Shown in pieces: positions 43,620-51,966 of a stretch of DNA of 51,966 nucleotides. The DNA comes from Lachnospiraceae bacterium (GTDB lineage: Bacteria > Bacillota > Clostridia > Lachnospirales > Lachnospiraceae). A program made the translations under genes and the position numbers. The notes beneath the pieces were generated by a model, which ran no database searches, was not told the DNA's origin, and worked only from the letters and a program-made list of their open reading frames with translations. The stretch covers positions 1-51,966 of the forward strand of contig JAILLW010000047.1 of assembly GCA_024692955.1 (NCBI GenBank), read 5' to 3'. Within the stretch, counting starts at the first letter, position 1, and each line of letters opens with the position of its first letter.

Positions 43620-45440
43620 TCAGGATTTCTCCGCCGCGGCGCTGATCAGATCCACTTCCTCATGGTTCCTTTCCATCGCCACACCGTCCTTTATCTCATA
43701 GATCCGGTCGCAGTTTCTTATCGTTGAAAGGCGATGTGCAATAATGATCAGAGTTTTGTGACCATGCAGCGCATCGATCGATTCCATGACCGCATTCTCC
43801 GTTTCCGTATCCAGCGAGGAAGTGGCCTCATCCAGCACCAGAATATCGGGATCCTCATAAAGTGCTCTTGCAAGAGCGATCCTCTGTCTTTGTCCGCCGG
43901 AAAACTTGATCCCGCGCTCACCGACGATCGTATCCAGCCGGTCGGGAAGCTTTTCTATGAAATCCCGGATCTGAGCTTTTTCGAGAGCTGCCCAGATCTT
44001 GTCATCAAAGATCTGATCCCTCGGAAGCCCGAAAGCGATATTCGCCCGGACCGTATCATCCGTAAGAAATACGGACTGCGGCACATACCCGATCATCCGG
44101 CACCAGAGATGCGGAATCCCGGATACATCCGTTCCGTCCACCAGCACTTCTCCTTTCCGTGGCTTCAGAAGGCCCATTATGATGTCGGCCAGCGTCGTTT
44201 TTCCGGCGCCGGAGGCTCCGATGAACGCAACGGCCTCCCCCTTATTGATCACCAGAGAAAGATTCCTGATCACCTCTTTTTCGCTGTTCTCGTATTTCCA
44301 GCAGAGATTGTTTAAGCGGAGTTCTTTTTCAAACTTCTTTTGTTCGGATTCCGCTTCCAATGCCCTTTCCTTTTCGTACAGTGCATCGTTTTCGCGATCA
44401 AATTCCTCTGCCTTTTTGTAATTCTCATAAAAGCTGTGCACACTCGGCTGATAGAAAATGATATGGTTCAGTCTGGCCGACACCTTTGAGATCGAGGGCA
44501 GGATCTTGAACGCCCCCATGGCAAAGGTCCCCAGAACCGGCGTAAACCGGGTCATATCCACACCCAGCGCGATCCGGATACAGAGGACTGCGATCAACCC
44601 TCCGATGCAGACTCCTTCCAGTACCCGGTCAGGACAGGCAGTCACGAAATTATTCGTAAGGAGCGCTCCGGCAGTTCTCTCTGCTGCTTCTTCATATTGT
44701 CTTACAAAAGCTTCCCTGCGATCCAGGATCATGATCTCCTTGATCCCGGTCACAGACTGATAGCCGAATTTCTTCTGGTCCGCCACCGCGGCGCGATATG
44801 CGCGTCCGGCGCTTTTCATCTTTTTCTTGAAAAAGAGTGTCACTCCGAGGAAGCAGATCCCGACAAGCAACATCGAGCAGAGGGCCGTGAACCAGTCCGT
44901 CACGAAAAGGAATACCGCGATAAAAAGGATTACAAGAAGGAACGAGCAGTTTTCCAGAACATAGAGGAGCGTCAGATATACCGACTCCATGTCATTCTCA
45001 ATCCCTCTAAGGATCTCGGAACTGTTCGTATTCAGGAAAAAGGAATAAGGCCGTTTCAAATAGGAACGGAGCATATGCGTGGAAAGCTCCTTCTGAATCC
45101 TCGTTCCGAATTTATAGCGGATATAAGCACAGCCGAGTCCCACCGCGTTCTTGAGAAGAAACAGCAGGATGATCGTGATTCCGAAACATAAAAGGACGCC
45201 GACATTTGAAATTCCGGGATCGATCCGGTATATCCAGCTGATGTACCACTTATCCCGGATCGTGCTCTCCTCCAGCATGATCTGCAGAAAAGGCGCGATT
45301 ACGGAAACGCTAAGAAGTTCAAGGAACGCCTCCACGAGCATGGCAGCGAAGACTTTGATCAGATCCCTCTTCTGTCTCTTCTGCAATATGTATCCCAGCT
45401 GAGCCAGGATCTTTTGGAACGCTTTGAAATTGTCCAGCAT
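43620..45440 (-). CDS. ABC exporter (PglK/MsbA-like), second copy
   Basis: 606 residues. The membrane domain is followed by an ATPase domain with Walker A 'GASGAGKTT', signature 'FSGGQRQRIALARAL', Walker B 'ILVLDEATSSLD' and switch His 'IIAHRLSTI'. It shares the N-terminal pattern 'GYILQKRQKRDLI' with the 590-residue ABC protein ('GYILSKRQKWQLL') and the segment 'FAMGAFKILPSI', so they are close paralogues. A charged insert at about 340-365 (EEFDRENDALYEKERALEAE) lies between the two domains. It probably flips a lipid-linked glycan, either paired with the other copy or separately. Located between two putative glycosyltransferase genes. Confidence 0.88.
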   Translation of the reverse strand: MLDNFKAFQKILAQLGYILQKRQKRDLIKVFAAMLVEAFLELLSVSVIAPFLQIMLEESTIRDKWYISWIYRIDPGISNVGVLLCFGITIILLFLLKNAVGLGCAYIRYKFGTRIQKELSTHMLRSYLKRPYSFFLNTNSSEILRGIENDMESVYLTLLYVLENCSFLLVILFIAVFLFVTDWFTALCSMLLVGICFLGVTLFFKKKMKSAGRAYRAAVADQKKFGYQSVTGIKEIMILDRREAFVRQYEEAAERTAGALLTNNFVTACPDRVLEGVCIGGLIAVLCIRIALGVDMTRFTPVLGTFAMGAFKILPSISKVSARLNHIIFYQPSVHSFYENYKKAEEFDRENDALYEKERALEAESEQKKFEKELRLNNLCWKYENSEKEVIRNLSLVINKGEAVAFIGASGAGKTTLADIIMGLLKPRKGEVLVDGTDVSGIPHLWCRMIGYVPQSVFLTDDTVRANIAFGLPRDQIFDDKIWAALEKAQIRDFIEKLPDRLDTIVGERGIKFSGGQRQRIALARALYEDPDILVLDEATSSLDTETENAVMESIDALHGHKTLIIIAHRLSTIRNCDRIYEIKDGVAMERNHEEVDLISAAAEKS

Positions 45441-45454
45441 CTGTTATTTCCGGC

Positions 45455-46375
45455 TCATCCGCCGATGTTGCGTTCAATCCAGTTTCCGATCCGGTAACCG
45501 CTCCAGAGGGCTTCCTCCGGCTCCCGGTATCCGGATTCCAGAAAGTCTTTCAGCCTGTCCGGATCATCCTGCCCGGCAATAAAAACATTCTCCGGATCAT
45601 ACCATTCGCAGTCCCTGACTTCCGCTGCGTTCGTGATCAGTTTTTTCCGAAGCACCAGAGCATCGATCACCCGCATTGTGATATCCGCCCGATCCGACGG
45701 CACGCACTCAAGGATCGCCTTTGCCCTGTTTTCAAGAGTCATCAGCTTCGAGTATGAGATCTGTCTCCGGTATTCCCTGCTCCTGAATCTTTCCCAGATA
45801 TGATCCGCAGTCACATAAAAGTACCAATTGATGTCGCGAAGAGCATTCCGGTCGATATAGTCCCGTATCCTCTTAAGGCGCCCTTTGTCCTTTCCGGCGA
45901 AGATCACATCATACGCGATCTCGGGCTTTTCCGAAAGGGCTTTCCGGTACATGCTCTCGCAGTAAAAAAACGAGCTGTATCCGATCCCGTAGATCTCGCA
46001 CTGTTTTTTACTGTAGGTACGGATATCGATCCCGAGAGGTCTCAGTTCATCCACGCTGACGGAAGAACGCTCCACCGGATTCCAGTACATAAAAATGATC
46101 CTGGCTTCCGGATTCCGGGCCTTCAGCCATTCGATATCCCGCCTCTTCATCAGGGGATCAAAGATCACCAGTGTTCCCCGGATTCCGGTAAGGTTCCTGT
46201 TGTATTTCCGTTTCAGATCGATCCCCTTTTTTCTGAAGAGGATCCATTCCACACCGTTTACCGGTCCGTTATCACATTCAACCAGCGGCAGAACCTCATA
46301 TCCGTCCTCCCGGATGTATTTGGCGAGCAGGGAATTCCTTACGGACTTCACCACAAAGATCAGTCTGTTTTCCAT
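45455..46375 (-). CDS. Putative GT-B-type glycosyltransferase
   Basis: 306 residues without membrane helices. I do not recognise a precise family, but 'RAKAILECVPSDRADITMRV' followed by 'IDALVLRKKLIT' resembles the 'KAILD...GlT.R..EAL...KKLIT' segment of capsule-cluster proteins annotated as lipopolysaccharide or capsular glycosyltransferases. 'YDVIFAGKDKGRL' near residue 165 looks like the start of the second Rossmann domain. The start overlaps the end of the large membrane-protein gene by 16 bases, so the two are co-translated. Sugar and acceptor are unknown. Confidence 0.65.
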   Translation of the reverse strand: MENRLIFVVKSVRNSLLAKYIREDGYEVLPLVECDNGPVNGVEWILFRKKGIDLKRKYNRNLTGIRGTLVIFDPLMKRRDIEWLKARNPEARIIFMYWNPVERSSVSVDELRPLGIDIRTYSKKQCEIYGIGYSSFFYCESMYRKALSEKPEIAYDVIFAGKDKGRLKRIRDYIDRNALRDINWYFYVTADHIWERFRSREYRRQISYSKLMTLENRAKAILECVPSDRADITMRVIDALVLRKKLITNAAEVRDCEWYDPENVFIAGQDDPDRLKDFLESGYREPEEALWSGYRIGNWIERNIGG

Positions 46376-48978
46376 AGTTCCGACATCTGCTCTCCGGAAT
46401 AGATCCGGGCGACCGGAATGCCGCGATATGTCACTTCCGTAAGTGACTCCTCAGCGGCCCCGGGGAACTCAAGCCCCAAAAGATACTTTTCCGGATAATT
46501 GTAAACACAGTTTCCTTCCACGCAGAAGAAAGAGTCTCCGGTCAGCATTTCTTCGACCTTCTCTTCGGGTACGGAAGTCTCGCCGAGGGTCCTGAACAAC
46601 GTTACCGGAATCCCGTGGTAATCGTCAAAGTCTCTCCCGCCGTAATCCGTATAGATCCGGATGCTCCGGATATCGGTCCCGCTTTCCCTGCAGTACTCCG
46701 CAATTGCACGGTCGTATACGCTCTGAAGACTTCCCCAGGCGCTGTCACTGATGTATCCCTGCCGCTTCGGCATCATATTCCAGTACGGATAAAAGATCGT
46801 ATAGGCGAACCGGGCACCGGGAATGACTTCGATCAATGTCAGGAGCATTCCTGCAATTATACCATATATTGTAGTTTTTCTCAACTCTCCCCACTCTGCC
46901 GACACAAGAAGAAGGATTGTTGCCACCATCTGGAACGACACGATGTAAACATTCGAATACCGCGCCGAATTGTATTCTCCCATGATCGTATACAGGATCG
47001 TCATTCCCCAGCTTAAAAACAGCAGGATCAGAAGCGGAAAAGAAGCAACATCCGGCCTGAGGAGCCGGGTAAAGAAAAAGATCATAAAGGCAAGCAGGAA
47101 AACAGTCGGAACCGCATTGACCGTAATCACGATGTGATCGATAAGATACCTTATACGGTCGCTTTTCACGAATGCTTCAGTCGGGAGATAAGTGAATATG
47201 ATCCCCATAAGAAAATAGAAAAGCAGCATTGCGGATGCAATCACGCAGAAAGGCTTTTCAAGGTTGAAACACGACACACCCTTTTCGATCAACGAAAAGA
47301 GCAGGACACCGAGAAACAGGATCGCAAAATGAAATACGAGTGCCGTAATGTCGATCAGGTACTGAGGAGAATCCGCAAATCCCGAAAACTTCCCGAGAAG
47401 ATCCGTTTCCACATATATAAGAGGTCTCAGGAAAGATCTCCAGATCCCGGAATAGCGCCCTTTCATAAGGATCGAGCAGACCCACCAGTCGGTGAGCAGA
47501 AGGACCCCGCAGGAAGTCAGAATTGAAAGAAGCACCCCTTTTGCGTACGCCAAAAGTTCCGCAGCCGGTGCAGAAGGCGATTCCGGGCTCTTTCTCCCCG
47601 TCTTCACCAGGATCATCGTAAAGAGAACGGATTCCGCCATCATCAGCGGATAGACGAGAATCTTCTCCTGAAGCGCGAGAGTGCAAAAGATCAGGGCGAT
47701 CACGGCTTCCTTCGCATCCGTTTTCTCCCACGCATGCCAGATCACGATCAGTGAAGCGATCCCGAAAACCACCGAGAAAAGATCATAATTATAATTCGTA
47801 AGGCAGATGCAGAAAACGGGCAGTGTAAAGGCAGTGGCGTAAAGCCCCGTGATCGAAAGCAGCTTCCTTTTCCCTTCCGTACGGATCAGTCTGTCCTCCG
47901 AAAAAAGGATCAGTGCATGCATGACGAGAAATCCCGCAAGCCAGTGAAGAAGCTTCGCAAACTGATAAACGTCAATGTCAAGGATCTCAAGAATCCCCTT
48001 TGGCATAAGGAAGAAGACCGTCCCCATTATGAGATAATTCGTGTGAGCGTTCTGCATGGAAAAATGCCAGAAGTCGTTATTCCAGAGTTCCGCCTGTTCG
48101 GCGATCGCACCCCTTTCATCCACAGTGAGATAAGAGGTCATATAAATGACAGAAAGCGACAGTACCGCAAGGATAAGGATCATCGATCCGATCCTCCACC
48201 CTGTCTTTGTACCTGTCTTTTTCAAAGCTTCCCATACGAAAACCCCGGCAATGATGAGAAAGCAGATCTCTTCTTTTTCCACGATCCCGGCATAAAGTGA
48301 AAGGATCGTAAAAACCTTCCCCACAAAAAAGCTCAGAAATATAGCGAAAAGAACCGTCTTCAGGGCCGGAACCCTTTCAAGCCGCTCTGCCGCGCATAAC
48401 TTCATGAAACCGTCTCTTATGACATACCTGTTCAGGATATAAAGGAGCGTTACGATAAGGATAAAGGTTCCTGCCCAGAGAACGCAGATACCGGGAAGCA
48501 CATGTTTCCGGATTTCCGTGATGCGGAAGCGACTCTCTGCCTCAGATATCCCTTCTTCCCCCGATCCGGAAATTTCCGACACCTGTGTCAGAAATCCCTC
48601 CGACAGGTCCACGTTTTCAGCATCCTGAAGATGCCCGTAAAGATCTTCCGCACTGATTTCATACAGCCCCAAAAAGCCGTATCGGACCATCAGTCCCCCG
48701 ATCCTGCAGTTATCCGTGATCCGATAAACAGTATCATTGTTTCCCGTAAGAAAATCTCTCAGCGATATCCTTCCGAAGGCATGATCTTTATCGATGTCCG
48801 AATACGAAAAAGGAAGCTGCACAGGACCGTTCAAAAGCCCGTCATGCATAACTTCCATATAGATCGGAGCCGAATCAGGATAATCATCGGCCAGAGTAAA
48901 ACACATTTTGATATGTGCCGGCAAAATCAGAACCGTCAGGATCAGACCGGCCGCGATCAGTATCAGCTTTTCCTTCAC
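46360..48978 (-). CDS. Large polytopic membrane protein, probable GT-C glycosyltransferase
   Basis: 872 residues. An N-terminal helix (5-24) is followed by an extracytoplasmic segment to about 160. A core of about a dozen helices spans residues 165-740, and a soluble C-terminal domain covers about 745-872. The loop after one early helix contains 'WNNDFWHFSMQNAHTNYLIM', acidic and aromatic as in GT-C active sites. No named family was recognised. In a glycan operon with two polyprenol-phosphate-type GT2 genes, it is a likely extracytoplasmic glycosyltransferase. It starts four bases after the epimerase stop. Confidence 0.72.
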   Translation of the reverse strand: MKEKLILIAAGLILTVLILPAHIKMCFTLADDYPDSAPIYMEVMHDGLLNGPVQLPFSYSDIDKDHAFGRISLRDFLTGNNDTVYRITDNCRIGGLMVRYGFLGLYEISAEDLYGHLQDAENVDLSEGFLTQVSEISGSGEEGISEAESRFRITEIRKHVLPGICVLWAGTFILIVTLLYILNRYVIRDGFMKLCAAERLERVPALKTVLFAIFLSFFVGKVFTILSLYAGIVEKEEICFLIIAGVFVWEALKKTGTKTGWRIGSMILILAVLSLSVIYMTSYLTVDERGAIAEQAELWNNDFWHFSMQNAHTNYLIMGTVFFLMPKGILEILDIDVYQFAKLLHWLAGFLVMHALILFSEDRLIRTEGKRKLLSITGLYATAFTLPVFCICLTNYNYDLFSVVFGIASLIVIWHAWEKTDAKEAVIALIFCTLALQEKILVYPLMMAESVLFTMILVKTGRKSPESPSAPAAELLAYAKGVLLSILTSCGVLLLTDWWVCSILMKGRYSGIWRSFLRPLIYVETDLLGKFSGFADSPQYLIDITALVFHFAILFLGVLLFSLIEKGVSCFNLEKPFCVIASAMLLFYFLMGIIFTYLPTEAFVKSDRIRYLIDHIVITVNAVPTVFLLAFMIFFFTRLLRPDVASFPLLILLFLSWGMTILYTIMGEYNSARYSNVYIVSFQMVATILLLVSAEWGELRKTTIYGIIAGMLLTLIEVIPGARFAYTIFYPYWNMMPKRQGYISDSAWGSLQSVYDRAIAEYCRESGTDIRSIRIYTDYGGRDFDDYHGIPVTLFRTLGETSVPEEKVEEMLTGDSFFCVEGNCVYNYPEKYLLGLEFPGAAEESLTEVTYRGIPVARIYSGEQMSELWKTD

Positions 48979-48982
48979 GAAA

Positions 48983-49891
48983 CTATTTTCCCGCTTTCCC
49001 CGTATACTTGTCGATAAATATCCCGATCCCCTCCTTTACGGACAGACTGCTCTTCCATCCGCACTCCCGCTCGATCAGGGAGACATTCAGCCGGGAATCC
49101 TCAATATCGCACTTGCGTGCCGGCAAATACTGAATATCCGCCTTTTTCTGAACCTTCTCTTCTATGAACCGGATGATCTCGTTGGTGGTATGCGATTCCC
49201 CGGTTCCGATATTAAATACACGTTCCGTGCCTGTATAGTCATAGACCCGTTCGAGCGCATCCATCACCTCATCGATATAGATATAATCCCGCCGGTTTTC
49301 TCCGTCCCCCCAGACCTCGATCGTCTCGCCGCTTATGATCCTTGTGGCAAAGATCGGGATGATCCCCTGACGCTTTTTGGGGTTCATATCAAGTCCGTAG
49401 GGATTTGCGATCCTCAGTCTTATGCAGCGGATCCCGTCATATTTGTCATAAAGATGAAAATAATGTTCCAGCGTAACCTTTTCCGCGGCATATACACATT
49501 CCGGATTAAGAGCATCTTTCTCTTCGGACCGTTTTCCGGACTCCCCGTACACCGTTCCACCCGACGAAACGAAAAAGAGCCTGCTTACCCCTTTTCTTTT
49601 CATAGCCTCCAGCAGACGGATCGTAGGAAGGATCGTATTCTCAATACTATCCGCAGTCTGCCCGGTTCCGTCACAGGGTACGATAGCGGAGATCAGATGA
49701 AAAACGGCGTCCACTCCTTCAAGCAGACCGTCAAAATCCGCTTCCGGAAAACTCCCCCGGATCACCTCTACATTTTCCGGATCCTTTGAATGCGACCAGT
49801 TAAGGTCATAAACCCGGACTTTCTCCCGCTTCGAGATTCGTTTGATGAAATTGTATCCGAGGAATCCGTTTCCGCCTAAAATCAGAATCAT
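48983..49891 (-). CDS. NAD-dependent nucleotide-sugar epimerase/dehydratase
   Basis: 302 residues, extended short-chain dehydrogenase fold. The NAD site is 'GGNGFLG' (6-12). The catalytic Tyr134 and Lys138 are in 'YAAEK', with the Ser of 'VSSGGTVYG' (108-116) completing the triad. The later 'RRDYIYIDEVMDAL' and 'FNIGTGESHTTNEI' are typical of UDP-glucose 4-epimerase-like proteins. Epimerase is favoured over dehydratase because the dehydratase-specific Asp-Glu pair after the TVYG-type Thr is absent, but the substrate is not determined. The start overlaps the GT4 stop as ATGA at 49888-49891. Confidence 0.85.
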   Translation of the reverse strand: MILILGGNGFLGYNFIKRISKREKVRVYDLNWSHSKDPENVEVIRGSFPEADFDGLLEGVDAVFHLISAIVPCDGTGQTADSIENTILPTIRLLEAMKRKGVSRLFFVSSGGTVYGESGKRSEEKDALNPECVYAAEKVTLEHYFHLYDKYDGIRCIRLRIANPYGLDMNPKKRQGIIPIFATRIISGETIEVWGDGENRRDYIYIDEVMDALERVYDYTGTERVFNIGTGESHTTNEIIRFIEEKVQKKADIQYLPARKCDIEDSRLNVSLIERECGWKSSLSVKEGIGIFIDKYTGKAGK

Positions 49892-51048
49892 GCTTCTTTT
49901 ATGGTCTTTTCAAAAAGTGTAAGATAACTGTCCGCCAGCTCACTCCATAGGAATTTTTCATCAATGAGCGCCTGACTGCGTTTCCCGAAAGAGATCCGGA
50001 GATCTTTGTCCCGCATCAGCCGAAGTGCGTGATCACCGAATGCTTCCGCGGGGATCGCGAAGCCGTTTCCGTCGATCAGCTCCTTGCTTCCCTCGCAGGG
50101 TGTCATCAGGATCGGAAGTCCGTAGGACATCGCCTCAAGCACTACATTTGACATTCCTTCCTTGTAGGAGGGAAGAATAAATACATCCGCCATAAGGAAA
50201 TACGAAGGAAGCTCATCTTTGCTCTTTTGACCGGTAAACTCGACCACATCCGTGATCCCGAGTTCCCTGACGGTATCTTCGTATTCCTGTTTGCAGGGCC
50301 CGTCTCCCACTACGATAAGCCGTACCTTTTTCCCATCCGCCTTTGCTTTTTCGGCCAGTTCCTTCATCTGGGGAAGGAAGAGCTGCAGGCCCTTTCTCCG
50401 GATCAGACGGTGCGCAAAGAGGATCGTAAAGTCATACTCCTTATGCTTCGTCTCCTCCAGGTCTGCCGGAAGATCAATATGATCCGCGCCGTTATAGATG
50501 ACCAGGATCTCCTTCTTCCGGTAAAACTTCTCTGCCATCTCCTTTAAACCGTCGCTGTTGGAAATAAGCGCGCCCGCGTTCTTCCAGAGCACCTTTTCCG
50601 CGGGCCCGAGGAATTTATATATGATCTTAAACCGGTCCTGAAATCCGGGTACATCCCCTCCTCCGAACTGGATAATATATGGCAGATGAAACTTTTTCTT
50701 AAGAACCCACGCGACCGGAGCACCCGGGATTGCGAACATCGCGAAGCAGATATCGTAATGCTGCTCCTTCTCAAGGCGTTTCGAGAAAGGAAGCGCTTTC
50801 CGGATATAATCGAACATCTCGGCGAAGGAGGATTGCGCCACCGACTTTCTTTTTGAATGAAGGCGGTAGATATTGACACTTCCGTTACCGAAGGTCTTTC
50901 GCGTGACATCCTCTTCCCCCTCAAACCAGATCGATACGATATCGACCTGATGTCCTTTCAGGGCAAATTCCTTCGACAGATGGATGCAGATATTCGCACC
51001 TCCACCGCCGACCGGAGGATATTCATGGGAGATCATCAGGATCTTCAT
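49888..51048 (-). CDS. Family 4 glycosyltransferase (GT-B)
   Basis: 386 residues. The N-terminal 'MISHEYPPVGGGGANICIHL' segment is the usual GT4 acceptor-side start. 'FTILFAHRLIRRKGLQLFLP' marks the entry to the donor domain, and 'LPSYKEGMSNVVLEAMSYGL' carries the EX7E pair. No membrane segments are present; it acts on the cytoplasmic face, building the lipid-linked glycan with a retaining mechanism. The start overlaps the next upstream gene's stop as ATGA at 51045-51048, so the genes are co-translated. Confidence 0.92.
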   Translation of the reverse strand: MKILMISHEYPPVGGGGANICIHLSKEFALKGHQVDIVSIWFEGEEDVTRKTFGNGSVNIYRLHSKRKSVAQSSFAEMFDYIRKALPFSKRLEKEQHYDICFAMFAIPGAPVAWVLKKKFHLPYIIQFGGGDVPGFQDRFKIIYKFLGPAEKVLWKNAGALISNSDGLKEMAEKFYRKKEILVIYNGADHIDLPADLEETKHKEYDFTILFAHRLIRRKGLQLFLPQMKELAEKAKADGKKVRLIVVGDGPCKQEYEDTVRELGITDVVEFTGQKSKDELPSYFLMADVFILPSYKEGMSNVVLEAMSYGLPILMTPCEGSKELIDGNGFAIPAEAFGDHALRLMRDKDLRISFGKRSQALIDEKFLWSELADSYLTLFEKTIKEA

Positions 51049-51966
51049 ACCTGTTCACCTGTCGGATTCTCAGGAGCCTGCTGTCCTGAAGCTTGGTTTT
51101 CCGTTATATCCCTGATACTGTAGGGCGAATCCGCGTGTACACCGTAATAGGTCTTCATCATCATCTCACTCATCAAACCGAAGACGAAGAGCAGAAGACC
51201 TATGATCACAAAGAACACGGTAAGCAGAGGCGGGAAGATATTATTCGACATCTTTCTTCCCATAAAGAAGAGCACCACCGACCATATCGCACAGGCGAAG
51301 CCGAGTCCGATAAAGCAGAGGCCGGCACCTCCCAGTAAATGGATCGGGCGGTTTGCGTATTTATTCCAGAACCATACCGAGATCATATCCACAAAGCCTT
51401 TCACGGTACGCTTCCAGTTGTACTTCGTTTTTCCTGCCGTCCGGGGACGGTGATTTACTACCACCTCGCCGATCCGGAATCCCTTGATCTTCAGGATGGC
51501 CGGAATGAAACGGTGCTGTTCCCCGTAAAGGCTCACCCCGTTAAAGCACTCCTTCCGATATACCTTCAGGGAGCATCCGCTGTCATGGATCCCGTCATGA
51601 ACGATCATATGCCGAAGCAGATTCGCCCCCCTGCTTGTAAAGCGCTTCATCAGCGTATCTTTGCGGTTCTTCCGCCAGCCGGATACGACATCCAGATCGT
51701 TTTCCAGAAGATATTCGATCATATGCGGAATATCCGCAGGATCGTTCTGCCTGTCCCCGTCCATGGTCACGATGAAATCATTCTTCGCTTCCTTGATCCC
51801 CGCGTCCATCGCCGCGGTCTGTCCGAAATTTTTCCTCATCCGGATCAGTTTCAGCGGTTTAAGGTCTTTACAGGCCATCACGGTACCATCCGATGACCCG
51901 TCATCCACGAAGATGATCTCATACCCGTAGCCGCTGCTTTCGCAAACGTCCACGATCTCTTTATGC
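51045..51966 (-). CDS. DPM/GtrB-like family 2 glycosyltransferase, 5' end outside window
   Basis: The reading frame continues beyond the right edge (HKEIVDVCESSGYGYEIIF at the boundary), so the N-terminal 'xSVVIPxYNE' strand is missing. Visible motifs are 'IIFVDDGSSDGT', 'NFGQTAAMDAGI', 'VTMDGDRQNDP' with the DxD, and 'HDGIHDSGCSLKVYRKECF'. Two C-terminal membrane helices lie near the end ('FIGLGFACAIWSVVLFF' and 'VFFVIIGLLLFVFGLM'). It probably charges a polyprenol phosphate with a sugar for GT-C enzymes. It is the first visible gene of the long minus-strand operon, whose promoter must lie to the right of the window. Confidence 0.88.
   Translation of the reverse strand, partial: HKEIVDVCESSGYGYEIIFVDDGSSDGTVMACKDLKPLKLIRMRKNFGQTAAMDAGIKEAKNDFIVTMDGDRQNDPADIPHMIEYLLENDLDVVSGWRKNRKDTLMKRFTSRGANLLRHMIVHDGIHDSGCSLKVYRKECFNGVSLYGEQHRFIPAILKIKGFRIGEVVVNHRPRTAGKTKYNWKRTVKGFVDMISVWFWNKYANRPIHLLGGAGLCFIGLGFACAIWSVVLFFMGRKMSNNIFPPLLTVFFVIIGLLLFVFGLMSEMMMKTYYGVHADSPYSIRDITENQASGQQAPENPTGEQV

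Noticed and set aside
1..51966. tRNA, rRNA, insertion sequences, integrase or attachment sites
   Set aside because: I looked for conserved tRNA and rRNA segments, transposase-like proteins and terminal inverted repeats and found none that I could support by reading.

Overview
The window looks like chromosomal DNA of a Gram-positive Bacillota, most likely a gut Clostridia of the Lachnospiraceae type. The reasons are strong AGGAGG-type ribosome sites with several TTG/GTG starts, DltC/LicD/YfhO-type envelope genes, and secreted proteins built from the 'GxATVTxKGxGxYxGT...FxI' surface module that is common in that family. This placement is inferred from gene content only. Almost the whole window is a cell-surface glycan locus plus one block of secreted proteins. 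I saw no tRNA, rRNA, insertion sequence, transposase or CRISPR array.

Layout. (1) 1-9266, minus strand: three secreted proteins in a row. They are a large papain-like cysteine protease with many surface modules (4371-9266), a second modular surface protein (390-4025) and the start of a third (1-368). Their control regions carry a strong promoter containing a perfect palindrome, a 14-bp inverted repeat, and three phased 23-bp repeats. (2) 9395-11869, minus: an SGNH-fold protein and an MBOAT O-acyltransferase. (3) 12080-20744: an assembly of glycan genes. It holds a TupA-like ATP-grasp enzyme, three-way LicD/GT2 genes, a YfhO-type membrane protein and, on the opposite strand, a Stealth-type sugar-phosphate transferase. 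(4) 20766-26069, minus: a Dlt-like cassette of DltD-like SGNH protein, carrier protein, MBOAT protein and amino-acid adenylating enzyme, with a GNAT acetyltransferase attached. (5) 26246-30284, plus: an acyltransferase-3 gene, then an AT-rich pair encoding an AlgX/DHHW-type SGNH protein and an MBOAT protein. (6) 30347-51966, minus: sixteen tightly packed genes, probably one long operon that enters from beyond the right edge.

The long operon encodes phosphonate synthesis and glycan assembly. A single protein carries two nucleotidyltransferase domains and a phosphoenolpyruvate mutase domain. It is followed by phosphonopyruvate decarboxylase and an iron-type alcohol dehydrogenase, and no aminotransferase is present. 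The predicted product is therefore 2-hydroxyethylphosphonate, activated as a CMP derivative. The same operon has a LicD-type transferase, two paralogous ABC flippases, two polyprenol-phosphate-type GT2 enzymes, a GT4 enzyme, GT-C-like membrane proteins, RfbF (CDP-glucose) and an acetolactate-synthase-like enzyme that may build a branched CDP sugar. The working model is a lipid-linked surface glycan that carries a phosphonate, is flipped by the ABC proteins, and is then acylated outside the cell by up to four independent O-acylation modules. The final structure cannot be read from sequence.
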